A stretch of 64,000 nt of DNA from Nannobrachium achirus (Eukaryota > Chordata > Actinopteri > Myctophiformes > Myctophidae): assembly GCA_963921795.1 (NCBI GenBank), contig OY997647.1:60290357-60354356 (forward strand). The letters are read 5' to 3'. The position numbers were made by a program, and so were the translations under genes. Below, in pieces: positions 11,346-23,493 of the stretch (within the stretch, counting starts at the first letter, position 1; each line of letters begins with the position of its first letter). Below the pieces are notes generated by a model. That model saw only the letters and a program-made list of their open reading frames with translations. It did not search any database and was not told the origin of the DNA.

Positions 11346-12283
11346 ATAAAATAAAATACATTTAAGTTGGTGGTAATTGTTTCAGCATTTCAGAAATGCC
11401 CGGTCCTAGTTTAATTAAACATACAGACCATGGTTTTCCCTTCACTGACTGTCTCAGTATTCTGTTCCAGGCACGAGACGGTCGGTCCCATGTCTCTGTC
11501 GTCTACAGATCCGTTCCACACTTTCTTCCCAGACAGCGTCTTGTCTGTCTCGCGGAGGCACCAATCCACCAGTGACTAGACAGACAATGTCACACAAGAA
11601 GCGAGTAGTACTCCATGTTGTGTAATGTGTTGGGGAGACGCCTGAAGCATGGAGACCTTGTCACGTCTGGTTGGTGTGATATTTAATTTACAAAGGAGCA
11701 ACAAATAGAGCTCCATTGTCTCCTCTCCCCTGTCAGGCACACACGCGCGCGCACACACGCACGCAGCACGCACGCACGCACGCACGCACACACAGAGCCA
11801 CTGATTAGAGCCTCATTATATACACCCAGTCACGCTCACTATTAAGATGGAGTGTCTTCCTCTGAGGTTTTTACCACGTGCCCAGCCTGCCCACCTCTCT
11901 TCCATGGCGCATTTGTGTCTGGTTTGACGTGTTGCGTCCTGCGGGTTGCTGTCGGCCATGTTGTTTCAGACAGACAGACGGACAGACACGCCACTATCTC
12001 CCTCTCCAGCTGCTCCTAAAGTGCACTGACATGGCAGCTGTTGTTGCCAGGTCTTTGAAGCCGTTTGAAGATTAGACACTTTTTATAATTTTCCTTCACA
12101 TCCTTTTTACCACGACGCCTGGAAATGTAGGCGATTGGCTTTAGTGCGGCTGTGAAATCAAATGAACACCTCGTATGGTTTATTGAAAGTTTTAGTTGCC
12201 TTTAGTTTGATTTTATCAACTGTTTCTCTGTTTCGTTTTTTGTTTTGAATTTTCTCCCCAATTTAATCCCACTAAATGGCTTT
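11346..12283. other. Non-coding, with AC/GC microsatellite
   Basis: A degenerate (AC)/(GC) run lies at 11738-11793. No gene supported. Confidence 0.5.
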
Positions 12284-12767
12284 TTAACACATTGGCTGCC
12301 CCTAGATAGAGCCAGAGTTATCCCCTCTGGCTGCCCAGGTCCACCACCATTGTATTGCACACGCCCCTGCTGCGTCATTGCATGCGTAATGACGTCACTT
12401 GGTCACATGACCGTAGTCAGGAAGTTTTGTTCTTCCACCTAGTATGGGCCAGTGTAGGATTTAGCTATCGTTTGCCGATCTAATTTGGTCATGTTTCCAG
12501 CCACGGCCGGAGTTTTAGCCATAAAAACAAACATCAGAGATGGCTTTAAAGATGGGGAAATGCATTGGAGTATATGGAGAAAACGGCCCGCACGATGCTC
12601 TCAGAGTCCAATGGAAAAAACCTGCGGTTATTGGGCAACTTCCAGGTGTAGCCCCGACCTTATGGTGAGATTTAATGTTGTTACTGTAAATACAGTAAAC
12701 GCGGCGAACGCGTCGTGGGCCTCCAGCGACATCAAAGAGTTTGACGCGTGGGCACCCGCTGAGTTAA
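12284..12767. mobile_element. Family AA TTAA-bounded element
   Basis: Left end TTAACACATTGGCTGCC; the right end read in reverse is TTAACTCAGCGGGTGCC, agreeing at most positions. It contains a 107-codon open frame on the + strand that I do not recognise, probably fortuitous. No shared hairpin. Similar CG-containing TTAA units are X1 and X2. Confidence 0.6.
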
Positions 12768-13628
12768 TTGTCAGAAATGTTGGTTTAAACTCTTTTTCTG
12801 TCATTTAAAGAAATGCTACAATTCCTTGGCAGCAACCTCTTGTGAGAGTGAGTCATGTCATTCAGTCTCTCCCCAGTCAGATATAATCTTAATGGAAGTT
12901 AATGTGTTCCTCTGAGAGCAAAATGCCTCCGTATTTCACTGATCATTAGAGATGTCTGTCAGTCATGTGCCTCATTCACCCGTCTGTCTTGTAATGTTTT
13001 TTTTTTAATATAGTGCTGCAAGCAGCAACAAAAAAAGCTGAAAATAATATTTCTAACATTAGTCATCAGATACAAACTTTTTCTTTCTGTAGTACTAGAG
13101 TTGGCTGCCAAGCCAGAGGGGGTGCCAGCGAGGGTGGAAAGGAAAAGAAGGAAATAAATAATTAAAAAAAATATATTATATGTAAGATTTTTTTATTTCA
13201 AGAATATTCTGGCGTTCCTATTTTGGTCCTGTTGTCATTGTCAAACATTTTCAAGAAAGTTCAGAAATAGCAAAAATAATAGCCAATCTACAAGCTCAGA
13301 GAGCGACTATAGGCCTATGCCTATTTGAGGGTCCTTGGTATGTAAACATTTGGCAACCCATGCTGAATGATAATTTTGGCTGGAGTCATTGGAAAGGTAT
13401 GTGCAAGTCAAGGGACGCATAGTTCCTTCATTCATAAAATGAATACAGTCTTGTAACATTGCCTTTTTTGCGGTTTCCATTCCAAATATTCTTATGAACA
13501 GAATAAAATGTTTTATGTTCATGATCCACAAGGAGCCTGGTTGGCTTGGTTCCAGCCATGCTTAAAACCCTTAATACAGGGTTCCCCAATTAGTTTTCCC
13601 CATGGGCCGAATTATGTCTACTCTAGAG
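12768..13628. other. Non-coding, with a half hairpin
   Basis: A half copy of the shared hairpin (agccaatctacaagctcag) lies at 13280-13300. It follows an aaatagcaaaaat word also seen beside the hairpin of family L, so this is probably an L remnant. Confidence 0.45.
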
Positions 13629-14070
13629 CAGGGGTTCCCAAACCTTTTTGTCTCAGGGCACCCCATAAATATTGTTTTAATCCGAGGGACCCCTACATTA
13701 TAATTTTCACTCCCAGCACCTTATATTTATAGCATGTCGTCGTTGTCGGGTGGAAACCGTGTATGTCCAAAACCGTTCGTTTTGTATTTATCATCTATAA
13801 AATGTACTAAACTAGTGAAAACAGCTGATCTACAAGCACAGTTGTGTGCTTGTAGATCGGCTGTTTTCATTACGGTCTTGTATGATGAAGCAGGGCAAAA
13901 GACGTACACATTTGAAACTTGGAGATGCGAGGTTTCTGCCCGACAGTGACGATATTCTACTAATTATGTTGCGAGGAAAACTTTGAGATAATAACCATTT
14001 TGGTTAGAACTGACTGAAAATAACGATGTACTTCAAGTTTAAAATTATACTAAATATCTTTTCAAGTGAC
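13629..14070. mobile_element. Family C hAT MITE, right-end truncated
   Basis: Starts caggggttcccaaacc after the octamer ctctagag. The hairpin at 13811-13870 has GCTGATC on the left and GATCGGC on the right, with arms extending to actagtgaaaacagc. The inner C boundaries (gtcgttgtcgggtgg, cccgacagtgacgatat) are present. The distal hAT end is missing. Confidence 0.75.
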
Positions 14071-14726
14071 GGTTCAGATATACTCGTGTTGTTGCTGCTC
14101 TTATACCACCGTCCACCAATATTATAATAATTATTGATTTTGGTACTAATAATTTAGATCTGGGATTCTTAAATCCTGTGTTGAGTGTCACACACAAGAA
14201 GAAACTCGCTCCTTAAAGTTGAAACAAAATAAGTTAAGAAGCAATTAAGCAGTCTGCTTGAAACGTATGCATTATAACAGCAGCCAGTTGACAGTGCAGA
14301 GACATAATTGCCTTCCTTTGATGCATTAACGAGAGGCTTTCAACACAGACACTCACAAACCTTCCCTCTGCAGTGCTCTAAGAGAGACTGGAGTCAGTCT
14401 CATTTCTCTCCAAAAGCCCTTGAATATGATTGAAAATGATTAAGGATAACTGTGATTATGGTAAGCTTACGTTTCATATCGCACTGACCATACCTGCAAC
14501 TTGAACTAGCCCCCCCCCCCCCCCCCCCCCCGAATTGGCGAACCCTGTCTTAATATAAGGATCTTTGGAAATGTCTATGGAGTTATTAAATGGCAATATC
14601 TGTGGAATAAAAAAATGGGCGTCACTGCTACACTCTGTAGCCAAGACTCTGGCACCCAAAACAATGAAGGTCATCTAGGAATTCTGGACTAGGGTTAGGG
14701 TTAGTTGGTGATTGAAGAGCACCAGC
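14071..14726. other. Non-coding, with poly-C
   Basis: A 22-base C tract is at 14510-14531. A short segment near 14461-14510 resembles 17836-17880 (ggtaagcttac word), an unassigned dispersed repeat. Confidence 0.45.
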
Positions 14727-15154
14727 CAGGGATGGGACGATATGAAAATTTCATATCACGATAATTGTCACAAAAGAAATCGCAATTTACGATAATATCC
14801 CAATAATCAAAATCCATTATCCTGGGGCGGAACATTTGCCAAAAAATAGCAGATCTACAAGCTCACAACGCGTCACGTTGTGACACGTTATGAGCTTGCA
14901 GATCGGCTATTTTTTGGCAAAGACATTTGATTGAGAGTGAAAAAAAGACTGTATCAAGTATGTATATTATAAGTACCTTTTAACAATTATAGAGGGTTTA
15001 AGTGGTACCGGATATGCAGCTCGGCAAATAAAAGGTGAATTGATCCCAGTGCATGACAGAGGACGATATCACTATAAATTAAATCTCCACGATACGATTA
15101 TCCTGAGTGTTTTTTATCACGATGAACGATAATATCGCGTATCGTCCCATCCTG
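14727..15154. mobile_element. Family D hAT MITE, copy 1, with hairpin
   Basis: Ends cagggatgggacgatat and tatcgtcccatcctg. The hairpin at 14836-14920 has arms extended by family-specific ttgccaaaaaatagc / gctattttttggcaa. Polarity is GCAGATC left, GATCGGC right. No clean 8-bp duplication. Confidence 0.85.
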
Positions 15155-15838
15155 GTGAACTTCAACTTCAGCCAAGAGGTGTTTGTATCCCATGCTGCCT
15201 TGGCTGCACAGTGTGGATGAACATCCATCTACTGTGCCTGCGCTGAGTGCTCAACATGGATGATGTCCCGTGTAATAAGTAATTTACCATCCACTTGATT
15301 AATTCATCCTCTGTGTTCCTTCATTTCCAACTGTAATGTAGCCTCTTATTCATGTTCTGATTAAATCTTAAAAGACTCTGATGTCTGGCCTCTTGAGGTA
15401 TCCGGCTGCAAGACTCTTCTCACTGTTGTACTTGATCACAATTTGTGCCGACACTGGAGTTCAGAAAATAATTTGACCCCATAACGGAGTTAAGTGCCAT
15501 GCTCCAAACTAGTATTCATCATCTTTGGTCTCATCAAAGAAGTTGACCTCAAAGTGTATCCTCTCTCCCCCTTTTTTTTTTAATGATCAGCATTTCAAAT
15601 TTCTTTTTTTTTTAAACCACTGAGATCTCTGGATTTTTATCTTGAGACAAATCAGCAATGCATACTTGCCATGTAACGACTGTTGCCGTAGTGGTTTATC
15701 TTAATTATGTGAGTCGTTTTTGCAGATCAACTAACTAATCGATTTAATGGATTATTTAATTGCGACTGTAGGTCGCAAGTTTACTATGAAAGCGGTCACA
15801 GCTTTCTGTGTGTATCTCTGTCTGTCACGCCTGACACT
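15155..15838. other. No gene or repeat recognised
   Basis: Non-coding stretch with short T runs near 15570-15615. Confidence 0.5.
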
Positions 15839-15898
15839 GGTTCTATGGGTTTGTCTGTGGTTCTATGGGTTTGTCTGTGGTTCTATGGGTTTGTCGCC
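15839..15898. repeat. Tandem repeat, 20 bp x 3
   Basis: Three head-to-tail copies of ggttctatgggtttgtctgt, running into a short perfect hairpin at 15893-15927 (arms gtcgccctgacatca / tgatgtcagggcgac). Confidence 0.9.
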
Positions 15899-15927
15899 CT
15901 GACATCATGCTCTGATGTCAGGGCGAC

Positions 15928-16775
15928 TGTTAACAGAATGGGTTTGCCGCTCTGACATCACGCTCTGGCTTGATGTCCCTTTCATGCCCATATATGGAGA
16001 TCGCTGATGTCATCACGAGTCACACTTGCAAATTAATTACGTGTTATGCCCATATATTAGATCCCTGTCCCGATGTCATCAATATTAAGCACATCATTAT
16101 CTGGGAATGCCCATATTTGGTAATGCCCATATATGGGCATGTTCTGACATCACATTGTTGACTATCATGCAGGGGTCTGGTGCAACTGGTCCAATATACA
16201 TCACTGGCCAGATGGAAAAGAATTGGCGCAACCTCGCCCTTTATGCATGTCGCCCTGAGGCGTCTTACTAGTTGTTTTTATTTGTGTAATTGTGTTACTT
16301 CTAAAAAAATGTAAACAAATGTAAAAATAGAAGATCTACATCCTCGACATGCCACAATGCGATGTGTTGTGAGCTTGTAGATCAACTATATGATAGTTTG
16401 TGTGTTGCAGTCAGGCAGAATCATCACAGAGAGATTGGACTGTGAAATACAAGCAGGGTCATAATTGGCGTGTTCAAGGAAGACCAATAGGAACTGTGGA
16501 TTTATGCCTGGTGAAACAGAATAAAACATCCTCACTGTGACCTCGCCACAGAGGAGGAGGAAGGGGAGAGAGAGAGAGGAGAGAGATATGGACAGAAGTT
16601 AAGTGAAAAGACCAAGTCATGCTTTACTTCGGAGTAGTAAACCCCATCTGTTGGGTCTTAACCCTTCCATTGACACTTTTCAAATCCCATATTAAGACAT
16701 GCCTACTACTCAGTTGTAACCCACATCTTTTCAGACCAGCATTGTTGGATAGACCACTGGAATACTACTATAAAT
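15928..16775. other. Non-coding, with a decayed solo hairpin
   Basis: Repeated atgcccatatatgg words occupy 15986-16140. A decayed shared hairpin is at 16323-16390 (gaagatctacatcctc ... gagcttgtagatcaac), with no recognisable host element ends. Confidence 0.5.
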
Positions 16776-17224
16776 CATGGGTCTTCAGCAGGGGGTCTGG
16801 GACCCCTAGGGGCTCCTCAGAGTTACTACAGGGGGTCCTCCAAATCTTTGAGTGATTTTTTTTATATTGACCAATGACCACTTGAACCCTAGTGTCCATA
16901 TTCTGAGAACTGTAGCCAAAAATAGCAGATCTACAAGCTCAGCGCGAGGCGGTGTGAGCTTGTAGATCTGCTATTTTCGGCAAAGAGCTTTGGTTTAGAG
17001 CGGAAAAAGAGCAGACTAAGTACAGAGTGAAAGGTGTATTAAGTATTGACGGTTCAAGTGGTTAAATATCTGAAAACACAAATGAATCCAAAATACACTG
17101 ACGATTCACGATTGCGCTGTCAAACAATGAAACTATACGGAATCTATGAACAGGTTGTGGGGGTCCCTGCTTCATCTCTCTCTCAACTAAGGGGTCCTTG
17201 GCCTGAAAACGTTGAAGACCCCTG
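16776..17224. mobile_element. Family B hAT MITE, copy 3, with hairpin
   Basis: Ends catgggtcttcag and ttgaagacccctg, with a perfect duplication ctataaat (16768-16775, 17225-17232). Hairpin 16914-16982 with a short loop. Same orientation as copy 2. Confidence 0.9.
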
Positions 17225-17232
17225 CTATAAAT

Positions 17233-17965
17233 GATGAAGTGAATTGCTGCGTCTCAATTCAAGTCCCACTAACCTGTAGCCGAGCTGCTCAGAATCCAAG
17301 CCATTGTCAGCTTTTGTGACACGATTGCATCATGCCCTCCCCGTTGTGCGAATGTGAACTTGACATAGATTTTATTTCTCCCTTGAACATGTTCATTATG
17401 GAAGAAAGCCCATGATGACGACGACTAAACAATCATTATAGAGCAGTGAAGTCATGATTCCACGGAAGTAATTCTCTATTTAGAATAACATTGAGTCACC
17501 GTCTCATATAAGCATTGTGGCCCAAAAATAAACAAACTGTCTTTGCGATATTGTCGGCGAGGTGGCTCTGTATGGTTTATGATAGTCAGTCACTCATAAG
17601 TGATAAAGCCTGTTTCTAGCGAAAATGTAACTAATTCTGCATTACCGTTTTTTCACCATCAGTTGATTCTTCAAATCCATATGAGTCAAACCGCTGAGAT
17701 CATTTGTTTATAATTGGAACACAGTTCTTATATGACACAATATGAAAAAGTTCTATGGGAATTCAGAATGGGGGAAGAAAAACGCGAACCAGGTAGTGTA
17801 AATTACGTCACACTTCACTACTCTATTGTGTTCATGGTAAGCTTACATTTCAGATCACACACACCACACTCCTGTAACTTTCACCAGGGAACACATAGAT
17901 AAAGAAACCCCAGGCCAGCGATATGTATCACATAACCAGGATAATTGTCCTCCTATAGCCCTATA
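17233..17965. other. No gene or repeat recognised
   Basis: Non-coding stretch; only the short dispersed segment shared with 14461-14510 was noticed. Confidence 0.45.
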
Positions 17966-18937
17966 GTCAGGGGATATCTTCAGAAATAGTGTCACATCCT
18001 GGAATAAATTCCTTACCAAAAAAAATCTTCACCAATGTGTTTGTAAAGGTGTCTAGTAACACATCCCACAAAGACTGAAATTCAGTTTCCCTTGGAGAAT
18101 CCTTGACAGCTGCTGAAAGTTGGGGTCCCATTAACTCATTGCATGCCAGGCCCGATAGTCCCGAGATTTTTTCAATGTCTTTCCCTGCCAGGCCCGATAG
18201 TCCCGAGAATTTCCGCCATTTTGAAAAAAAGGGGAAAAAAAATGTCAAAAAAAATTTTTTTCAAAATTTTTTTTGGACCCCAAAAAATGTAGTAGGCATG
18301 ATAGAAATCGTGAAATTGCATGTTTAACCCCCATAGCAACCCCATCTATCAAACATGGCAGCCATCTTTGTTTACATTTTAGGAAAACATAATGGCTTGT
18401 ATCTCATGAATGCCTGAACGGATTTCCATTCGGATTTTTTTGTTTGAAAGCTGTGAGCAATGTGGACACACATGGTGCATTATCTAGGCATGGGTGTGCA
18501 TGATCCGTGCACTATGAATTACATGGAAGTCTATGGAGACCAGAGGCACCATAGAGTACGAAGGTATTGTTAAATGGCGGGGAAGGGTTTTTTCATGATT
18601 CTGAATCCATTGCAAGCATTTATTTTGCACAAAAAACATTCCTTGGGCTAAAAAAAAGGCCTCACAACACTATGGTTTAGTGATGAGTCATCATTTTTCA
18701 CAGTTTTGTGGGAGCCGCCTAGTTTCACCCCTCACATGCTAGTTAAAGCATATTTATTTTGGTGTGTTTTATCCTGTATAGTTATTTTAATGGGACGCCA
18801 ACTTTCAGCAGCTGTCACAGATTCTCCTAGGGAAACTGAATTTCAGTCTTTGTGAGATGTGTTACTAGACACCTTTACAAACACATTGATGAAGAAAGTT
18901 TTCGGTAAGGAATTTATTCCAGGACTTTTTAAGATAT
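17966..18937. repeat. Long inverted repeat split by a TTAA insertion
   Basis: 17966-18130 and 18791-18937 are inverted copies, from ggatatctt outward to gtcccattaa at the centre. Joining the arms would give a tcccaTTAAtggga core, and element P1 sits exactly in that TTAA. Confidence 0.85.
18131..18790. mobile_element. Family P TTAA element, copy 1, nested
   Basis: TTAA at 18131-18134 and 18787-18790. It contains two cccgatagtcccgag words, an A/T-rich block and the long segment shared with P2 and P3 (gcatgggtgtgcatgatccg region). The right side beyond about 18595 is not matched by the other copies. Confidence 0.7.
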
Positions 18938-19173
18938 CCCCCGACTACACAGTCACACAGCGACTGCCCTCCATTATCCATGCGACATGATATGAAACAG
19001 CAGGGGCAGCCATTTGTTTGGGAATAATGATGATTCTGTCATAGCAGTACACAAGACAATGCATAATTACTTGGCTCCCCCTCAGGCAGTAAGTTATCTT
19101 GACCCCCCCCCCAGGACCGGCAAGCCCATTCATACATACAGCACACACCCAACGCCCGCGGGGCCAGCAATGA

Positions 19174-20279
19174 CATAAGCCCCTTTTCGACAGCAGCTTT
19201 AGCACCACACCACACCACACCGCACCACATATCCATAGGTTTCCAACGCCCTATAGTGCATTAAGCAGACGTACCGAGCTTCCGGCGCCGCAGCCGAGTG
19301 TGATTTACAAGCTCACAACGGGCTGCATCCGCGACGCGAAGTGAGCTTGTATGTCTGCTGTTAAACCGGAAATGTGGTCCAAATAATCTTCAGTAAACTC
19401 CTGTGGAAAGAGGTGGATAAATATCTACATTTATGTATTACTATAATAACTATAATATAAATATACTATACAGGCATTGACACTAAGGCTTGCCCACCTG
19501 CCCCCGGCAGGTAAATAAAACGTCAGGGCAGGTGAAGTTGGCTTTCAGGTTGCCCGACAGGGCAAGTGCTCATTTGAGAGGGGTATAAACACAACACGAG
19601 ATATCCGTCTAAACACCTGAACGTGGCCAGTGCGCTGTGTCTTCTGGTCTGTGGAATGTAAAATCAGAGCACTATTTACCTATAATGTGCTGTTTTTACT
19701 GTTGCTACATTTAAAAATATAAAATAACAAGTGTTAAACCATAGACATATTCAATCATAGCTAAAGTATTTGGTATTTGGATTTGGAGGTATTGAGGTAT
19801 GACATTTTATCGTACAGCCCCAGAAAGTAAAGAAATAAGTGTTAAATTGAGCGGTAATTAAAATCGTACCTATCATTTTATAATGGACGATTTACTTTTC
19901 GGGCAAGTGGGCATTACCTTAGGGCAAGTAGAACATGACCTGTACTTGCCCGATGGGCAAGTACCTCTGAGACCTTAGTGTCAACCCCTGCTATAATAGA
20001 TTATAATAGTGGTTATAAACAAAATAGAATCTATTATCATTAATTACAACTATATCCTGGTGGTCTAAATGAAAATTCAGTGAGTGATCATTCATTATGA
20101 AGTGTTTGGCCCTGTTTGGCCTAGCTCAGACCTACTCTAGATTGGATACTTTTTAGTACCACGTTTAGAACCACTTTCCCACCACTCTACCCAGGTCCTT
20201 GTAGTGGAAAACCTGACACAAGTGGACGGTGTGGTGTGTTGTGGTGTCGGGCCATGTCGGTGGAAAAGGGGCTGTAGTT
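19174..20279. mobile_element. Family K element with hairpin, interrupted by Z
   Basis: Left ataagccccttttcgacag and right, reversed, ctacagccccttttccaccg form imperfect inverted ends. The hairpin at 19302-19361 keeps ttacaagctcacaacg and gtgagcttgtatgtctgctg. Its outer arms (gcttccgg / ccggaaa) differ from every other family. Z is inserted at 19471. Boundaries are uncertain. Confidence 0.5.
19471..19990. mobile_element. Family Z hAT-like MITE nested in K
   Basis: Ends caggcattgacactaagg and ccttagtgtcaacccctg are clear inverted repeats; the inner word ttgcccac / gggcaag is also inverted. No shared hairpin. Confidence 0.75.
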
Positions 20280-20455
20280 GCCTTACATTATACATGGGCA
20301 ACTGACGGCCGGGGGCACATGCGGCCCCCTCCTTCACTTAATGCTGCCCGCAGGTTAATATTGGAATACTGATAGTATTGATTTCAGCTCTTACAATTCC
20401 ATTTCCAACCTGGCAAACATGGCTCGCTTTAATTGCTTCAGTCAATATTAGTAGC

Positions 20456-20786
20456 TTAACACATTGACCGCCATTTTAACATACCTCCGTACTCCCACCT
20501 GCCAATCGTCTCCATAGACTTCCATGTAATTGGGTGTGCACGGATCATGCACACCCATGCCTAGATAATGCACCACGTGTGTCCACATTGCTCACAGCTT
20601 TCAAACAAAAAAATCCGAATGGAAATCCGTTCAGGCATTCATGAGATAACAGCCACTATGTTTAACAAAGATGGCTGCCAAAATGGCTGCCATGCTTGAA
20701 AGATGGGGTTGCTATGGGGGTTAAACATGCAATTTCGCGATTGCTATCATGCCAACTCCATTTTTGGGGGTCAAAAAAATTTTTTG

Positions 20787-20820
<34 letters not shown>

Positions 20821-20906
20821 CTTTTAATTCTCGGGACTATCGGGCCTGGCGGGGAAAGACATTGGAATAATCTCGGGACTATCGGGCCTGGCAGGGAATG
20901 AGTTAA
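20456..20906. mobile_element. Family P TTAA element, copy 2, nested in L
   Basis: TTAA at 20456-20459 and 20903-20906. Opposite orientation to P1 over the shared segment, with two ctcgggactatcgggcctgg words before the right end. Confidence 0.8.
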
Positions 20907-20923
20907 TGACATACAGTCTAGTC

Positions 20924-22115
20924 CAGGGGTTCCCAGACTTTTTGGGGTCAAGGCTAGGGTTGGGGGCGGTAACCGCCGTACCGCCGTACCGCGGTATACC
21001 GAGGCCTACCGCGGTGTCAGGGTCCTTACCGCGGTCAAAATAGTCTATTTTTTATTGAAAACAAGCGGGTTTTAAAACAGGGGAGAGGCGAGGACCGCAT
21101 GCGCTCCATGCCGCTCTGCTCTGGGCCGCGTACCACAGGTTTGGAACGTCTATGGTTTGGAAGCCACATACGTCACTCGACTCGGAGACAGTCTACACAC
21201 AGCAGCAGCGTAGTAGGGAGCACGGAGAAGCGTAAACTTTCTCCGACTGTAATCCACACAACACAAGTATGTTGTGGCAGTAGTACCTTGTGGCATTTTG
21301 TTTTTTATTCATACGGATTACAGGCGGAGCGCGGACCGCGTGGACTAAAACCGAAAATGAAACTATCTTTTACTTTTCCCATCGCGTCGCGCCGACTCGC
21401 CCGTTGTGCCCCGTCGCCGATTTTATAACCTTTTCTGTCAAGTCTTGTCACTAAAACCTGTATATATCAGCACTCAATCGCTGCGATTTCAGACGTGAGT
21501 TAATCACTGTACACGATCTGATAACCCGTCTCCGTCTCTCTTCTGGTTTGTTCACACACAGCAGCAGTCTGTGTCTTAAAAGCCCAAATAGCTACCGTTA
21601 CTATGGTAACCCGACAGTGCAGATCTAAAAGCTCAGAACGCGTCGCGGATGCGACGTGTTGTGAGCTTGTAGATCTGCTCCTTTCAAAGCCAAACCTGCT
21701 GTGCTGTACGGGGAAGTATAACTCGGGCAGTCAGACAGGCTGTGGAGAGGCGACTTTTGGGAAGACGATTGCAATATGTTGGCTTATCGCCGAACCTTAA
21801 TTAATAGATACGGGGGTGCGGTAATTACCGCAATACCGGCGGTAAATGGGAAGACGGTAATCGCGGTAACAAAATGTCGATACCGCCCCACGCCTAGTCA
21901 AGGCACCCCTAGAAATGTATCTCTCATCCGAGGCACCCCTACATTATACTGTATTCATAATTTTCACTCCCTGCACTTTATATTTATAGCATATTTTGGT
22001 GATTATATTGCAAGGAAAACGTTGAGATAATAGACATTTTGTTTAGAACTGACAGAATATAACGTATTTCAAATGTCCAAATAAATTCCTGCTATTATCA
22101 AATGATGTCGCGGCA
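20924..22115. mobile_element. Family C copy, truncated and split by H
   Basis: Starts caggggttcccagac. It resumes after H with the C words gaggcacccctacattata and ttgagataatag. It stops inside the C end at gcggcacccctgg. The inner hairpin unit is absent, so this is an internally deleted copy. Confidence 0.7.
20955..21896. mobile_element. Family H hAT element with hairpin, nested in C
   Basis: Ends tagggttggggg and ccgccccacgccta, with a perfect duplication gtcaaggc (20947-20954, 21897-21904). At 942 bp it is among the longest hairpin carriers here. Hairpin 21616-21677. Unlike other families the outer arms are short (gtgcagatc / gatctgctc). A CG-rich open frame at 21099-21428 is not recognised. 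Confidence 0.88.
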
Positions 22116-22386
22116 CCCCTGGAAGTTAAACACAAGAACATAGAAATGTATTTGAAATTAAATAAAATTGTACATTTTCAGGATTCCAATTCAAAAATAT
22201 TTAAAAACTATTCTGGATTCCAATTTAAAAAAATAGCAAAAATTACAGATCTACAAGCTCAGTGCGACGCGTTTTGAGCTTGTAGATCTGCTATTTTTGA
22301 CTGTATATGCTTCGTGGCCCTCTGGAGTGAATGTGAAAATACAGTGGCCCCTTCCGTAATCAAAGTCGCCCACCCCTGCCTTACAT

Positions 22387-22784
22387 GGCGTGCCGTCGTT
22401 TAAGTGTGCCTGTGTGATCCCTGTGATGTGGTGTCTTTATTGAACACCTCTCTCTCTCTTGGGTTGATGGTCCGCGCCAATGAGGCTTGTACAACGTCTT
22501 GCAGGAGTACTGTACTGATGCAATCTGCGCGGCGCCACAGCTCATAGGGCCGCGTGATTATCACCACTCTCTGTCCAGTAGGAAATGATTGTTAAGCCGA
22601 CAGCGTAATTGTTTACAGCTGTGTTCTTAACGCCCAGGTTTATGGTGTAATTCCTGGTCATCACTGGGTGCTAAATCCACTAATGGAGCGCTCTCTCTCT
22701 CTCTCTCTCTCTCTATCGCTCTATCGTCTCCCACAGCGTACTTTTCTCCCAGCAGGTGGACGCGGGGAATAGATTTTAATTATT
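22387..22784. other. Non-coding, with CT run
   Basis: (CT)n at 22690-22713. No gene supported. Confidence 0.5.
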
Positions 22785-23265
22785 TTAACCTTCAAAGACC
22801 TGGAACACCTGGAATTAGATTTTAACCATTATTTCATGCTTTAACTTTTGAAAAACAGCAGATATACAAGATCACAGCGTGGCACCGAGTGCCGCGCTGC
22901 GAGCTCGTAGATCTGCCATTTTTGAAAAAATCGTGAAAATGTCTTTGAATATCTTTGACCCGATCTTTGACCCGACTTCTAAATCCTTCCTCCAAAATTC
23001 CAAATCATGCTGTTCTCAAACTTTTTCATGTCAAGGACCCCCAGAATTACAGGTATTTGGCCGCGGACCCCCCCCATCTCAAAATATGTTGTTCCAGGGA
23101 CCCCCCAGAAGCAAATATTTGAGTTACAAATGTTTGCTTTTAAATAGATATATTCAAAGACTTGCAAGACTTGCAGATATACAAGCTCGCAGCGTGGTAC
23201 TCGGTGCCGCGCTGTGAACTTGTATATCTGCTATTTTTAAATAATTCTCGGCCTAAATGGCTTAA
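22785..23265. mobile_element. Family A TTAA element with two hairpins, copy 4
   Basis: TTAA at 22785-22788 and 23262-23265. Hairpins 22850-22924 and 23172-23238. The left end matches copy 1 (acctggaac word) rather than the more common catttaggcct type. Confidence 0.8.
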
Positions 23266-23493
23266 ACTGCAGAGCTCAGTGTCGAGCTGCCCTCAATCTG
23301 CATTCACTGCAAGACAAGGAGCCTGCGGCTCACAGCCAGAGTTTTTGTGAACGTGTGAATTTCACTGGTGTAAGAAAGAAAGAAAGAGAAAGATGGATGG
23401 GATTTTATATTTGCTGCAGTGTGTGTGTGTATATGTGAGTGAGCGCACATGTTTTTTTTTTTACTGGTATAAGTACATGTAAGAGATGGATGG
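23266..23493. other. Non-coding spacer
   Basis: Contains a short (GT)n at 23420-23431 and a T run at 23453-23462. Confidence 0.45.

Larger units (their letters stand above)
20289..22378. mobile_element. Family L hAT element hosting three further insertions
   Basis: A perfect duplication ccttacat at 20281-20288 and 22379-22386 frames 2.09 kb. The right end gtcgcccacccctg is canonical; the left end tatacatgggcaact has decayed. Inside are P2, a truncated C copy and, within that, H. L's own hairpin is at 22244-22300 (attacagatctacaagctc / gagcttgtagatctgct). Confidence 0.8.

Noticed and set aside
12485-12808. 107-codon open frame containing an EFD motif, considered as the preceding stt3b exon
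   Set aside because: The surrounding residues do not match the STT3 first loop, there is no suitable donor, and the frame lies in TTAA element AA.
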